The notes under the pieces were generated by a model, which was not told where the DNA came from, searched no databases, and was given only the letters and a program-made list of their open reading frames with translations. 40,922 nucleotides of DNA from Acinetobacter towneri DSM 14962 = CIP 107472 (GTDB taxonomy: Bacteria > Pseudomonadota > Gammaproteobacteria > Pseudomonadales > Moraxellaceae), in assembly GCF_000368785.1 (NCBI RefSeq), contig NZ_KB849691.1, positions 326,978-367,899 on the forward strand, in the 5' to 3' direction. Within the stretch, counting starts at the first letter, position 1, and each line of letters starts with the position of its first letter. This document shows positions 1 through 10,651 of this stretch, piece by piece. Both the position numbers and the translations under genes were made by a program.

Positions 1-2189
<2,189 letters not shown>

Positions 2190-2380
2190 ACAACACCCAA
2201 ACAGTTGGGGTTGTATGCTCAATCGATTCAAATCCAATCAGTCAATTCAGACTGATCTTGATTTAGTTAACGCTAAACAATAAAATTCAGACCCAATACA
2301 GCCCAATCTGTTACAGATTCGGAAAACGCAGTGCATCACCATCGTGAATAAGACCAATGCAAGTCTCCGTAAACAGTTGT
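2190..2380 (+). other. 23S-5S internal transcribed spacer
   Basis: This is the spacer inside the rRNA operon. It opens with an imperfect hairpin at about 2191-2214 (a CAAC/CCCAA arm against TTGGGG/TTG), probably the processing stem next to the mature 23S end. No tRNA cloverleaf or open reading frame is recognisable in it. Confidence 0.75.
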
Positions 2381-2495
2381 GCTGGCGACCATAGCAAGAG
2401 TGAACCACCTGATCCCTTACCGAACTCAGAAGTGAAACCTCTTCGCGCTGATGGTAGTGTGGGGTTACCCATGTGAGAGTAAGTCATCGCCAGCT
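2381..2495 (+). rRNA. rrf: 5S ribosomal RNA
   Basis: A sequence of about 115 bases with complementary ends (GCTGGCGAC at the start, GTCATCGCCAGC at the end) forming helix I of 5S rRNA. It contains the conserved internal ACCTGATCCCTTACCGAACTC-like segment typical of gammaproteobacterial 5S. It is the last gene of the rRNA operon and is followed directly by a strong terminator. Mature ends are estimated to within 1-3 bases. Confidence 0.95.
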
Positions 2496-2504
2496 CATTA
2501 TTCT

Positions 2505-2538
2505 AAACACCCTCAACTAGCGTTGGGGGTGTTTTTTT
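2505..2538 (+). terminator. Rho-independent terminator of the rRNA operon
   Basis: A stem of about 12 bp (AAACACCCTCAAC against GTTGGGGGTGTTT, one G-U pair) with a TAGC loop, followed directly by a run of T residues. It starts about 10 bases after 5S rRNA. Confidence 0.92.
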
Positions 2539-2583
2539 ATGTAGAAAAGAAAATATTAAAAACTATAAAAAGTGAAGGCAAAA

Positions 2584-2609
2584 TAAAACCATCAGATGAT
2601 GATGGTTTT
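2584..2609 (-). terminator. Rho-independent terminator of the disulfide oxidoreductase gene
   Basis: A perfect 10-bp inverted repeat (AAAACCATCA / TGATGGTTTT) with a 5-base loop, followed on the minus strand by ATTTT. It lies about 30 bases past the stop codon of the minus-strand oxidoreductase, so the two converging transcripts have separate terminators. Confidence 0.8.
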
Positions 2610-2637
2610 AAAGAGTAAGCATACTTTCTAAATTTGA

Positions 2638-4017
2638 TTAGATTTCACGTAGTTGTCGACGTGCATGTTTAAGTGCTGTTCTTAAACCCTCTTCTAGTGT
2701 TGGATGGTAGAACGGTTTATCTAAAATATCCTCAAGTGTGAGTTCTTCATCAATCATCCAAGCCAATAAGTGCGCCATGTGCTCAGCAGCATCCACAAAT
2801 AATTCAGCACCTAATAACTTTTGACTTTTATTATTAATATAAACTTCAATCGCACCTTTATTTTTTCCCAGCACCAAAGCGCGACCTTGTTTTTCATAAG
2901 AAACAAAGCCTGTCGTAAATGCAATATTTTGCTCTTTCAGTTGTTTATAGTTTTGTCCTACAGATGCCATTTCAGGTGAGCTAAACACAATGCCCATGGG
3001 TGTTAATGTTTTTATATTTTCAATGTTTGGAAAGCTTAAACAATTATGCACGGCTGCACGCCCTTCATGTGCTGCTTCATGTTGAATGGGAGTATTCGTG
3101 TGTGCATCACCCACAATAAAAATAGCATGCTGTCCGAGTTGTTTGGTATGAGGATCAATTGGGAGTTGTTTGATGTTGTTGAAACTTGTATCAATATTTT
3201 CAAGATGAAGCTGATCTAAATAGCTGCGTCTACCCGTAGCAACCAATACATAATCGGCAGTTAAGCTTTGTATTTGTCCATTTTCTTGATATTCAATTTT
3301 CACGCCTTGTTCTGTTTTTTGTAGTTGTGTAGGCAAGGTTTCAAATTTGATATTCAATTCTCGACTGAGTGTATCTTGTGCAATGGTTTGTAGTTCTGGG
3401 CTGCGGAGTGAACCAACTTTACGACTACGGGCAAAAATAGTGGTATCTACCCCTAAGCGTTGCATAGCTTGAGCCAATTCGATTGCAATTACACCACTGC
3501 CAATGACGGCCAAAGATTGGGGTAAGTTCTCTAATTCAAAGATTTGATCTGATGTGATTAAGCGTTCGCCTAATTTTTCTTTCCATGCTTGCTCATAAGC
3601 AGGAGTAGAACCGACTGCAATAATAAAAGCTTTTGCCTGATATTGCTGTCCATTCACTTGAATTGTATGGGCATCTATAAAAGTCGCAAAACCTGAAATC
3701 TTATGGGATGCTTCCCAGCGATCTACATCTTTTTGTGTGGCACGGGTAAAACGATCACGTAATTGACGTACGTGCGTCATGATTTGGGATGTATCAATTT
3801 TTGCATCTACCGTGAGTGCAACTTCTTGTGCATGCTGAAAGTCGTGCATGCGATTGGCACTAGAGATGAGAACTTTGCTGGGCATACAACCAACGCGGGC
3901 ACAGGTGGTATCCCATGGGCCGTGATTGATGATGAGTAGATTTTGGGTGTATTTAATCGCTTCTTTATAGGCGCTAATGCCTGCGGTGCCTGCACCAATG
4001 ATAATGAGGTCGTACAT
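2638..4017 (-). CDS. Pyridine nucleotide-disulfide oxidoreductase, dihydrolipoyl dehydrogenase-like
   Basis: A 459-residue class I flavoprotein disulfide reductase, the usual length for lipoamide dehydrogenase and mercuric reductase. In order: an N-terminal FAD-binding GAGTAG at residues 8-13, the redox-active disulfide in TTCARVGCMPSK (C39 and C44), an NAD(P)-binding VIGSGVIAIE at 171-180, a second FAD motif around the VGDAH sequence, and the C-terminal dimerisation domain with the catalytic His-Glu pair in HPTLEE (H438, E443). The redox loop differs from the canonical GGTCLNVGC of LpdA. No pyruvate or 2-oxoglutarate dehydrogenase genes are adjacent, so I infer a stand-alone reductase of unknown substrate rather than the complex E3 subunit. 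It is transcribed alone, divergent from the Ig-repeat lipoprotein. Certain as a family member, unsure of substrate. Confidence 0.9.
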   Translation of the reverse strand: MYDLIIIGAGTAGISAYKEAIKYTQNLLIINHGPWDTTCARVGCMPSKVLISSANRMHDFQHAQEVALTVDAKIDTSQIMTHVRQLRDRFTRATQKDVDRWEASHKISGFATFIDAHTIQVNGQQYQAKAFIIAVGSTPAYEQAWKEKLGERLITSDQIFELENLPQSLAVIGSGVIAIELAQAMQRLGVDTTIFARSRKVGSLRSPELQTIAQDTLSRELNIKFETLPTQLQKTEQGVKIEYQENGQIQSLTADYVLVATGRRSYLDQLHLENIDTSFNNIKQLPIDPHTKQLGQHAIFIVGDAHTNTPIQHEAAHEGRAAVHNCLSFPNIENIKTLTPMGIVFSSPEMASVGQNYKQLKEQNIAFTTGFVSYEKQGRALVLGKNKGAIEVYINNKSQKLLGAELFVDAAEHMAHLLAWMIDEELTLEDILDKPFYHPTLEEGLRTALKHARRQLREI

Positions 4018-4153
4018 GATGGTTACACCTATTTTATTAAATGGTTAACTAATATTTAATTTATAACCTTTAAGTTGAAATAACTACAATTAACAGCCGA
4101 TATCACGATTTAATTTGTGGTTTGGAAGATTTACATTGAAAGTTTTTGTAATT

Positions 4154-4183
4154 TTGAGTAAATTCCGTTAAAAGCCGTAAACT
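4154..4183 (+). promoter_or_regulatory. Candidate sigma-70 promoter for the Ig-repeat lipoprotein
   Basis: TTGAGT at 4154-4159 and TAAACT at 4178-4183, separated by 18 bases. Initiation would fall near 4190. That leaves almost no leader before the GTG at 4197 and favours the in-frame ATG codons at 4215 or 4227 as the start. The call rests on sequence match only. Confidence 0.45.
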
Positions 4184-4226
4184 ATCTTGCGGGTCTGTGA
4201 CATTTATAAAAACGATGGGTACGAAT

Positions 4227-7200
4227 ATGACATATTTTATTAACTTAAAAAAATTAGGGGTAAAGTCTACAGTATTGGCTTCTTCTATCGCATTGGTTGC
4301 GTGTGGTGGTGGTGGAAGTGATGGTTATTACAATACGGATAATAGTAGTACAACTAATCCTCCAAATAGTGGTGGAGACAATACCTCAACAACAGACACG
4401 TCACAGGTAGCAACACATTTAACAAGAGATTTACAGAGTGCGAGTAGTCAGGAAATTCAATTTGCACCAGATAATTCAAAAGTTTACTTGGCGGTTAAAG
4501 CTTTAAATGAAGATAATGGTGGTATTGCCAACAAAAATATTCGCTTATCAATTGCGACAAATGAGTTTGGTGTAAGCAGTACCAACTCTGTAGTTGCGAC
4601 TGATGAAAATGGTGTAGCTAAATTTGAAATTAATGTTCCTGCGTTAGCACAAGCTGAAGGTTCAGTACAATTAACTGCTACTGTTGATGGGACTTCAGTT
4701 AGTATCCCTTACACTTTAAATATTAAGAAAAGTAGTACGATTGTCAGTGACTATAGAATCAATGTGACCCAAGGCACAGTATTAAATCTACCAAATGGCA
4801 GTGTGGATGTCACTGCGACTGTAACAGATGCTAAGGGTGGTATTAAAGCGAATCAGTCTGTTACTTTAAATATGCCTGAAGCGATGCGCGATAAATTTAT
4901 TATCACTAATGGCGCAGCAACTCAACAAACAAATGCTCAGGGTGAGGTGAAATATACACTGAAAGCGAGTAGTAATTTTACATCAGCTGATCTTGCTACT
5001 TTTGCGGGTAAGTCTGAAACATTAAGTTTTTTGCTAGTTGATGAACATAAAGCGGAAAAAACCGCAACAGCAGATTTAACATTTAAAGACACATCTCAGA
5101 TTGTCTCAACTCTTTCAGTAATTAAGCCAGATCAGGCTGTTGCTGCGAAAAGTACAACTCCTGTAAAAATCCAAGTATTAGCAAAGAATGATCAACATGA
5201 GCCATTAAGTGGAAAAGAGATTCGTTTGAGCTTTACAAAGGCTGAGCTCGCGTATGGCGTTAAACTCAATAATGCGACTGCTAAAACGAATGCACAAGGT
5301 ATTGCAGAATTTACGATTAGCACGGCCGATGTTACACATCCACTTGCTTTATCCGACACAGGTATTTCGTTAAGTGCAACCTATACAGATGGTATTAACC
5401 TTGCGTCTGGTAGCGTTATTGTTGATGTAGTAACAGAAAATACAAATGCTTCAGATGCAGATGCTATTCAGCGTTTAGAAATTGCATCTTCATATAAAGT
5501 TAATGCAAAAAATGACTCAGTTGCTGTAACTGTTAAGGCAATTAACAATAAAGGCTTAGCAGCAACTAAAGGTAAGGTTAAAATTGACTTAAATGCTGAG
5601 GCAACATCAAATGGTGTAACATTGGATGGGGCTGCGGATAAAGACTTGGTGAACGGGTTTGCTACTTTTAATATTGAGACTAAAGCCCAAACACCTGCTG
5701 CAGTAGAAGCATTGGTAAAAGCAGGAATTAAAGCTAATTTTACGACTGACAACGGTGTAAGCAATTCAATTGCGATTACAGTTGCTGATGAAGAAGTTGC
5801 TGAAGAAGCGACGCGCTATTTAGCTATAGATCCAATCACTTCTGACACAGATTCAAATCTAGCGGTATTTGATTATACAAAAAATCATACTTTCACAGTT
5901 AAAGTCAAGGCAGTCGGTGTAAAAGGCAGTGCGTTAAAAGGTGAAACTGTTTCATTAGGTATCGCAGGGTCTTTAAGTGATCAACAGTTGCAAGATTTAG
6001 GCTTGAGTCATACAGGTCAGTCTTCTAAACAGACAGATTCAGATGGATTTGCAACTTTTATTCTTGACTACAAGGCGAAGTCATCGTCTGAGCAAGCTGC
6101 TTTAGCCATTCAAGGTGTACCGTTAGTTGCGACTTCATCAAGTGGTAAGACACAAACATTGCGTTTGAACTTTAAAGCACCGACAGAGCTAGGTGTGATT
6201 GATCTTGATCACTTTACAGTTGATATGTTGGGAGATTTGACTCTAGCAGTTGGTCAAGAGCAAACATTAACTGTTGATGTCACCGCAAAAGGTACAGATG
6301 GCGAAGTACTTAAAAATCAGCTGATCAGTATTGGTTTAAATGATGCAGCATTAAATAATGGTGTGAGTTACGTTTCTACACAAGCTATTCGCACAGATGT
6401 AAATGGTCATGCAAAATTTACAATTAAAGTAAAAGCGGGCAATGTAACTGAACTCACGAATCTAATTGCGAATGGTTTAACGGTAGTCGTGAAATCAACT
6501 CGTACAGATGGTTCCGCATTTACTGTTACAAAGAAAGTTGATGTTGCACAACCACCAGTCGTTTTACCAGAGCTTGCAGGTCTGGATATTGCATATGTAG
6601 GTAATATTCAAACTGTGTCAGTGTTGGGTGGTGAAGTTCGTGTTAAAGTTGTTGCAAAAGATAAAGACAATGCCATTATTCCAAATACACCAATTCAAAT
6701 TGCTTTATCTTCGTTAACTAGCTCACGTGTGTCTTTATCTTCTAACTCGGCTGTAACCAACAGCAATGGTGAAGCAGAATTTACTGTTCGAGTTGCTGAA
6801 GGTGGGTACGATGCAAACTTGATTAAAAATGGTATCGTTTTTGCGGTAGTCGGCACAAGTTTAAATAACCCGAATGACCGTTTACAGCAAACCGGTTCAA
6901 TTCAAGTTGAGATTCCAAAGGATTCTGTAAACTTACGTTTAACAGCAGATCAATCTAATTTGGAATTAGGTAAGAGCTATACAGTGCAAGTAGCCGTTAA
7001 GGACGAGCTTGGAGCAAATTCAGCTTATCCTGTGAATTTGGCATTGAATACTGAAGCAATTACAGCTGGTGTGAAACTGAGTGCAGATTTAGTTTCTACG
7101 TCAGCTAACGGACAATTACCAGTAACTCTTACATTACCTAAAGATATTCCAGCTGTTGCAAAACAAGCTTTATTAGACAAGGGTATTCAGGTTAAAGGTA

Positions 7201-8726
7201 TTATCACTAACCCTAAAGGTGAAAAGCTTGAAACTACGCTTAGTTTTACGGTAACTGAAGCGATAAACACGAATCACTTAACAATACTGAGTTCTAAATC
7301 GAATTTAAGCACTGCGGGTGACCGTTCAATTATAACTGTTGCATTATTAGATCGAAATAATCAGCCAGTTCGTAATCAGCCAGTAAGGCTGTCTGCAAAT
7401 AACGCAGCTACTTTAATTATTGGAACACCAGGAAGTGGGCATCAAACCAATACCAGTGAACCTCAAACAGTGATTACGGATTCAAATGGTAATGCGTTCT
7501 TCTCGGTTGAGATTGATGGAAGTACAGTTGATGCTGATTTATTGATTGCAAGTGGAATCGAGCTAACTGCAAGTCATACTAATGAAGCAGGTACAGTATC
7601 TCAAATACACCGTTTAACAGCATTTACACCTGCACCTATTGTGACTCCAACACCACAACCACAGCCTGCACGTTATAGTTTACGTGTTGCAGCTGCTAAA
7701 CCAACCATGAATGTACGTAATGATATCACGGATGTTACCGTGACTTTGGTTGATGCTAATGGTGGCGGCATAGCTGATAAGTATGTTGAATTGGCTATTA
7801 ATAATTTTGCACGTAATGGGGCAATAATTGTAGGAGCATCAGGTTTAACCACAGATGCCAACGGACAAGCCGTATTTAAAGTACAAGTAGACGAACTTGC
7901 ACGTGATGAAAATTATGATGCCGCAACATTTGCAGCTGAAGATCTACGTTTAACAGCGAAATTTAAAGAAGATGGCTTTATTGATGCGACTCAAGTAACC
8001 CAAGTTGATATTGTTCAGGCGGCAGTACAAAATCCAATTGCTTCAATTGTAATAGGAGTAAACCCAACGGAAGTTGGTTCATCGAGTGATGGAGTTTATT
8101 ACACACGTAACCTTTCTGTGAGTGTGGTTGACTTTGATGGTAAGCCGCTAGCTAATCAAGAAGTTGTGATGGATATTACACCTATTACTTACCGTAAAGG
8201 TCAGTACATCTGGAGAAACTCAGTTAAGTTAGGTGAAAAATCAGCTCGTGAACAATGGATTGCCGCAGGCGAACGTTACTATGATTTGACGAATCCAAAT
8301 CATTATGAGCGCAATGGTGTAGTCATGGATAATAACGGTACGCCAGCTGATGATACAGATGATGTACCTGCAAGCCTAAGCACTCAGCCAATCAGTGTTT
8401 GTCCAGCAAATGCTTCAGGTGTAGCTATTACTAATCCTGAAGTTATGAATGTACCTGTAAAAGTTCCAACATTCCTAGGGCAAGGAGAAACCGCTAAATA
8501 TACAACGGATAAAGATGGTAAATTTGACTTTACGATCCGTTATCCAAAAATTTATGCGAATTGGTTAAATGTTCAAATTGGTGCAGCATCTACAATCACT
8601 TCATTGCCACAAAGAACAACTTATAATTTAACTTTACCTGCTTTAACTAGCGATTATAGCTCGAATGGTACATTTGGACCTAACCTGCAAAGTCCGTATG
8701 GTGTAAATACAACAACATGCCCATAA
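4227..8726 (+). CDS. Giant Ig-like (Big domain) repeat lipoprotein, probable surface protein
   Basis: About 1,499 residues from the ATG at 4227; in-frame alternatives are ATG 4215 and GTG 4197. A lipoprotein signal peptide ends at ALVAC, followed by a glycine-rich Ser/Thr/Asn linker GGGGSDG and on to about residue 75. About eleven tandem bacterial Ig-like domains of 110-140 residues then follow. Each has an 'xLxxxxNxP' strand and ends in a recurring T(D/N)xxGxAxF motif, for example TDENGVAKF, TNAQGIAEF, TDVNGHAKF, TDSNGNAFF and TDANGQAVF. This is the Big_1/invasin type of repeat. The last domain carries a long insertion with a cysteine (SVCPA), matched by a cysteine near the C-terminus (TTTCP), suggesting a disulfide. 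There is no LysM or beta-barrel segment, so it is not a complete intimin. I infer an outer-membrane-anchored adhesive or structural rod. It is monocistronic. Confidence 0.88.
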   Translation: MTYFINLKKLGVKSTVLASSIALVACGGGGSDGYYNTDNSSTTNPPNSGGDNTSTTDTSQVATHLTRDLQSASSQEIQFAPDNSKVYLAVKALNEDNGGIANKNIRLSIATNEFGVSSTNSVVATDENGVAKFEINVPALAQAEGSVQLTATVDGTSVSIPYTLNIKKSSTIVSDYRINVTQGTVLNLPNGSVDVTATVTDAKGGIKANQSVTLNMPEAMRDKFIITNGAATQQTNAQGEVKYTLKASSNFTSADLATFAGKSETLSFLLVDEHKAEKTATADLTFKDTSQIVSTLSVIKPDQAVAAKSTTPVKIQVLAKNDQHEPLSGKEIRLSFTKAELAYGVKLNNATAKTNAQGIAEFTISTADVTHPLALSDTGISLSATYTDGINLASGSVIVDVVTENTNASDADAIQRLEIASSYKVNAKNDSVAVTVKAINNKGLAATKGKVKIDLNAEATSNGVTLDGAADKDLVNGFATFNIETKAQTPAAVEALVKAGIKANFTTDNGVSNSIAITVADEEVAEEATRYLAIDPITSDTDSNLAVFDYTKNHTFTVKVKAVGVKGSALKGETVSLGIAGSLSDQQLQDLGLSHTGQSSKQTDSDGFATFILDYKAKSSSEQAALAIQGVPLVATSSSGKTQTLRLNFKAPTELGVIDLDHFTVDMLGDLTLAVGQEQTLTVDVTAKGTDGEVLKNQLISIGLNDAALNNGVSYVSTQAIRTDVNGHAKFTIKVKAGNVTELTNLIANGLTVVVKSTRTDGSAFTVTKKVDVAQPPVVLPELAGLDIAYVGNIQTVSVLGGEVRVKVVAKDKDNAIIPNTPIQIALSSLTSSRVSLSSNSAVTNSNGEAEFTVRVAEGGYDANLIKNGIVFAVVGTSLNNPNDRLQQTGSIQVEIPKDSVNLRLTADQSNLELGKSYTVQVAVKDELGANSAYPVNLALNTEAITAGVKLSADLVSTSANGQLPVTLTLPKDIPAVAKQALLDKGIQVKGIITNPKGEKLETTLSFTVTEAINTNHLTILSSKSNLSTAGDRSIITVALLDRNNQPVRNQPVRLSANNAATLIIGTPGSGHQTNTSEPQTVITDSNGNAFFSVEIDGSTVDADLLIASGIELTASHTNEAGTVSQIHRLTAFTPAPIVTPTPQPQPARYSLRVAAAKPTMNVRNDITDVTVTLVDANGGGIADKYVELAINNFARNGAIIVGASGLTTDANGQAVFKVQVDELARDENYDAATFAAEDLRLTAKFKEDGFIDATQVTQVDIVQAAVQNPIASIVIGVNPTEVGSSSDGVYYTRNLSVSVVDFDGKPLANQEVVMDITPITYRKGQYIWRNSVKLGEKSAREQWIAAGERYYDLTNPNHYERNGVVMDNNGTPADDTDDVPASLSTQPISVCPANASGVAITNPEVMNVPVKVPTFLGQGETAKYTTDKDGKFDFTIRYPKIYANWLNVQIGAASTITSLPQRTTYNLTLPALTSDYSSNGTFGPNLQSPYGVNTTTCP

Positions 8727-8740
8727 TTAAAAAACAAACA

Positions 8741-8764
8741 AACAGCGCTTCGGCGCTGTTTTTT
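8741..8764 (+). terminator. Rho-independent terminator of the Ig-repeat lipoprotein
   Basis: A perfect 8-bp stem AACAGCGC / GCGCTGTT capped by a TTCG tetraloop and followed by TTTT, 14 bases after the stop codon. Confidence 0.93.
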
Positions 8765-8783
8765 ATGGAAGTTTAAATAAAAA

Positions 8784-8888
8784 CTATAAAGAGGTCCCCA
8801 CACTCACCCCCACCGTTGGGCGTACTTGCATAGAACTACAAGCACTCAGCGCCAAGACACACATCATCACCAATATAAATTTAATCAT
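8784..8888 (-). CDS. Very small lipoprotein (34 residues) translationally coupled to DUF442 gene
   Basis: A 34-residue reading frame, too short for usual ORF cut-offs. It begins with a basic-hydrophobic signal (MIKFILVMMCVLAL) and a clean lipobox LSAC followed by SS, so signal peptidase II would release a lipid-modified peptide of only 18 residues (CSSMQVRPTVGVSVGTSL). Its ATG overlaps the stop codon of the preceding DUF442 gene in the sequence ATGATTAA. An AAGG ribosome-binding-like sequence sits 8 bases upstream, inside that gene. The +2 residue is serine, which predicts transfer to the outer membrane. I do not recognise a named family. That it is translated is an inference from the lipobox and the overlap, which are unlikely to arise together by chance. 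Confidence 0.7.
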   Translation of the reverse strand: MIKFILVMMCVLALSACSSMQVRPTVGVSVGTSL

Positions 8889-9303
8889 GCAACAAACCTT
8901 GAAATTTTGCCTGATGAAATAACGCACTAGAACGAGCGCCACTACGACAAATTATCAGAATGGGTTTAGGAAGTTCATTATAATATTTAGCGAATTCAAG
9001 AATGTCTGTTTGAGAAATTTTACCGCTATTAACGGGTTGATAAATTACACTGATCTGAGATTTTTCCGCGATATTGCGTAATTCACTCACCTTAACAACA
9101 TTGCCCATTTCTTGATCAGGACGGTTCACAATCACAGATTTAAAACCTTGCCACATCAACTGTGAAAATTTGGCAGCATTCATCTGACCTGCAACACTGA
9201 CTTTGGTATTTAAAGTCTGAACATCGCTTTGAGCGTGACTCAGCGAGATACTGCTGCAGATCAGAACACAGCAAAATACATACTTGAGGATGGATTTAGT
9301 CAT
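8881..9303 (-). CDS. Exported DUF442 / TIGR01244-type phosphatase-like (sulfur-transferase-like) protein
   Basis: A 140-residue protein with a Sec signal peptide (positively charged start, hydrophobic core, cleavage predicted after SHA at about residue 24) and one DUF442 domain. The domain ends in the phosphatase-type P-loop CRSGAR (C119, R124), the CxxGxR core shared by tyrosine phosphatases and related sulfur-handling proteins. It also has the family signatures GFKSVIVNRPD, YQPVNSG and YNELPKP. It overlaps its upstream paralogue by 8 bases (ATGACTAA) and the downstream mini-lipoprotein by 8 bases (ATGATTAA), so the three form a tight operon. DUF442 domains occur fused to metallo-hydrolases in sulfide metabolism; a periplasmic role here is inferred from the signal peptide. 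The substrate is unknown. Confidence 0.82.
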   Translation of the reverse strand: MTKSILKYVFCCVLICSSISLSHAQSDVQTLNTKVSVAGQMNAAKFSQLMWQGFKSVIVNRPDQEMGNVVKVSELRNIAEKSQISVIYQPVNSGKISQTDILEFAKYYNELPKPILIICRSGARSSALFHQAKFQGLLHD

Positions 9304-9631
9304 CCAACAAATCCATTTGTTTTGCTAACTGGAATAAGTTGTTTGAACGGTTACCCGTGCGGCAGAACATCAACACAGGTTTTGGCAATTCGTTATAATG
9401 ATTGGCAAACGTACGCACATCTACTTCAGTAATTTGACCCGACACCACTGGCTGATAGACATAATCTAAACCTACTGCACGCGCAGCTTCTTCAATTTGC
9501 GCACTGGTTGGTTGCTCAGCGCCACCTTCCATATCTGGGCGGTTATTAATAATTGACTTAAAGCCCTTTTCTACAACTTGGCTCACATGCTCAGGACCAA
9601 TTTGACCCGCAAAACCGACTTGTTCAGACAT
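9296..9631 (-). CDS. Cytoplasmic DUF442 / TIGR01244 family phosphatase-like protein
   Basis: A 111-residue protein without a signal peptide, essentially a bare DUF442 domain. It has the active loop CRTGNR (C90, R95) and shares GFKSIINNRPD, YVYQPVVSGQI and NHYNELPKP with the exported protein encoded directly downstream, so the two are tandem paralogues. The start ATG has a GGAG ribosome-binding site about 7 bases upstream. It is the first gene of the three-gene overlapping operon and diverges from the alpha/beta hydrolase gene, sharing a 123-base intergenic region. The family is annotated as sulfur transferase or dual-specificity phosphatase-like; no activity can be assigned from sequence alone. 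Confidence 0.85.
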   Translation of the reverse strand: MSEQVGFAGQIGPEHVSQVVEKGFKSIINNRPDMEGGAEQPTSAQIEEAARAVGLDYVYQPVVSGQITEVDVRTFANHYNELPKPVLMFCRTGNRSNNLFQLAKQMDLLDD

Positions 9632-9754
9632 GGGAATACTCCATCATTTTATTCATGACAATATGCTTTATGATAGCATTAAGCAGATTCAAGAGCAGAA
9701 TGTTCTGAAATATTTATAACGACGATAACGATAAAATAACGCAATGGAGCGCTT

Positions 9755-10651
9755 ATGCATTCCTATATGGTTGAGCCTTTATATGTCAAAAGTGATCACG
9801 AGGTGATTGCTGCAGACTTTTATCGCCCTAAATCTATAGAAAAACCCGCGGTGATTCTGATGGCGCATGGTCTGGCGGCCTTGCGTCATTTTAAATTGGT
9901 ACAATATGCACAACACTTTGCTCAGGCAGGCTATGCCGTGGTGCTATTTGATTATCGTTATTGGGGCGGAAGTACAGGGCGTCCACGTGAGTTGGTATCC
10001 ATAGAGGCGCAGTTAGATGACTGGCGCAGCATGATTTCACATATTGCGGAACGTAAGTCGATTGATGCCAAACGTATGATTCTGTGGGGAACTTCACTGA
10101 GTGGCGGATATGTGCTGAGTTTGGCCTCACGCTTACACAATATTGCCGCGGTCATGGTACAAGTGCCTTTTGTAGATGGTGCGGAAAGTGCCAAGTTATA
10201 TCCTTTGCAGCAACTTCCGAAAGCCCTAAAAATCTCCAGTCAGGACTATATGGGAGCAAAGGTAGGGATGTCGCCCAAAACGCTTGCAGTGGTGGCGCAA
10301 AAAGAACTGTGTTTTTTACCGACCACAGACAGTTATGCAGGTTATATGTCAATTGTGAACCCCGATCATTACTGGAGTGGGGAAATTCCTGCTCGGGTGT
10401 TTTTTAATTTGATTCGTTATCGCCCCATTCAAGAAGTGCGGCAAATCAACATCCCTGTGTTATTTATTGCCGCACAGCGTGATAGTCTGATTCCAATTGA
10501 ATCGAGTCGTGAAACGGCAACCAATATTGCGCCTTATGTGCAATATGAAGAGTGGGATATGCAACATTTTGATATTTATCATGGTGAATGGTTTAAAAAA
10601 GCCATTCAGACCCAATTAGAGTTTTTACAGCAACTGTTTGGAGTTCAGTAA
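9755..10651 (+). CDS. Alpha/beta hydrolase family protein
   Basis: A 298-residue cytoplasmic protein with an alpha/beta-hydrolase fold. An oxyanion-hole segment MAHGLAA lies at about residues 36-42. The nucleophile elbow is GTSLSGG with S114 as likely nucleophile; the fifth residue of the usual GxSxG is serine here, followed by glycine. A late acid lies in AAQRDSLIP and the catalytic histidine is probably in MQHFDIYHG near the C-terminus. It resembles the dienelactone hydrolase/X-Pro peptidase group of uncharacterised hydrolases. A GGAG ribosome-binding site precedes the ATG. Its stop codon abuts the trxC start with no spacing, so the two are cotranscribed. The substrate is unknown. Confidence 0.85.
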   Translation: MHSYMVEPLYVKSDHEVIAADFYRPKSIEKPAVILMAHGLAALRHFKLVQYAQHFAQAGYAVVLFDYRYWGGSTGRPRELVSIEAQLDDWRSMISHIAERKSIDAKRMILWGTSLSGGYVLSLASRLHNIAAVMVQVPFVDGAESAKLYPLQQLPKALKISSQDYMGAKVGMSPKTLAVVAQKELCFLPTTDSYAGYMSIVNPDHYWSGEIPARVFFNLIRYRPIQEVRQINIPVLFIAAQRDSLIPIESSRETATNIAPYVQYEEWDMQHFDIYHGEWFKKAIQTQLEFLQQLFGVQ

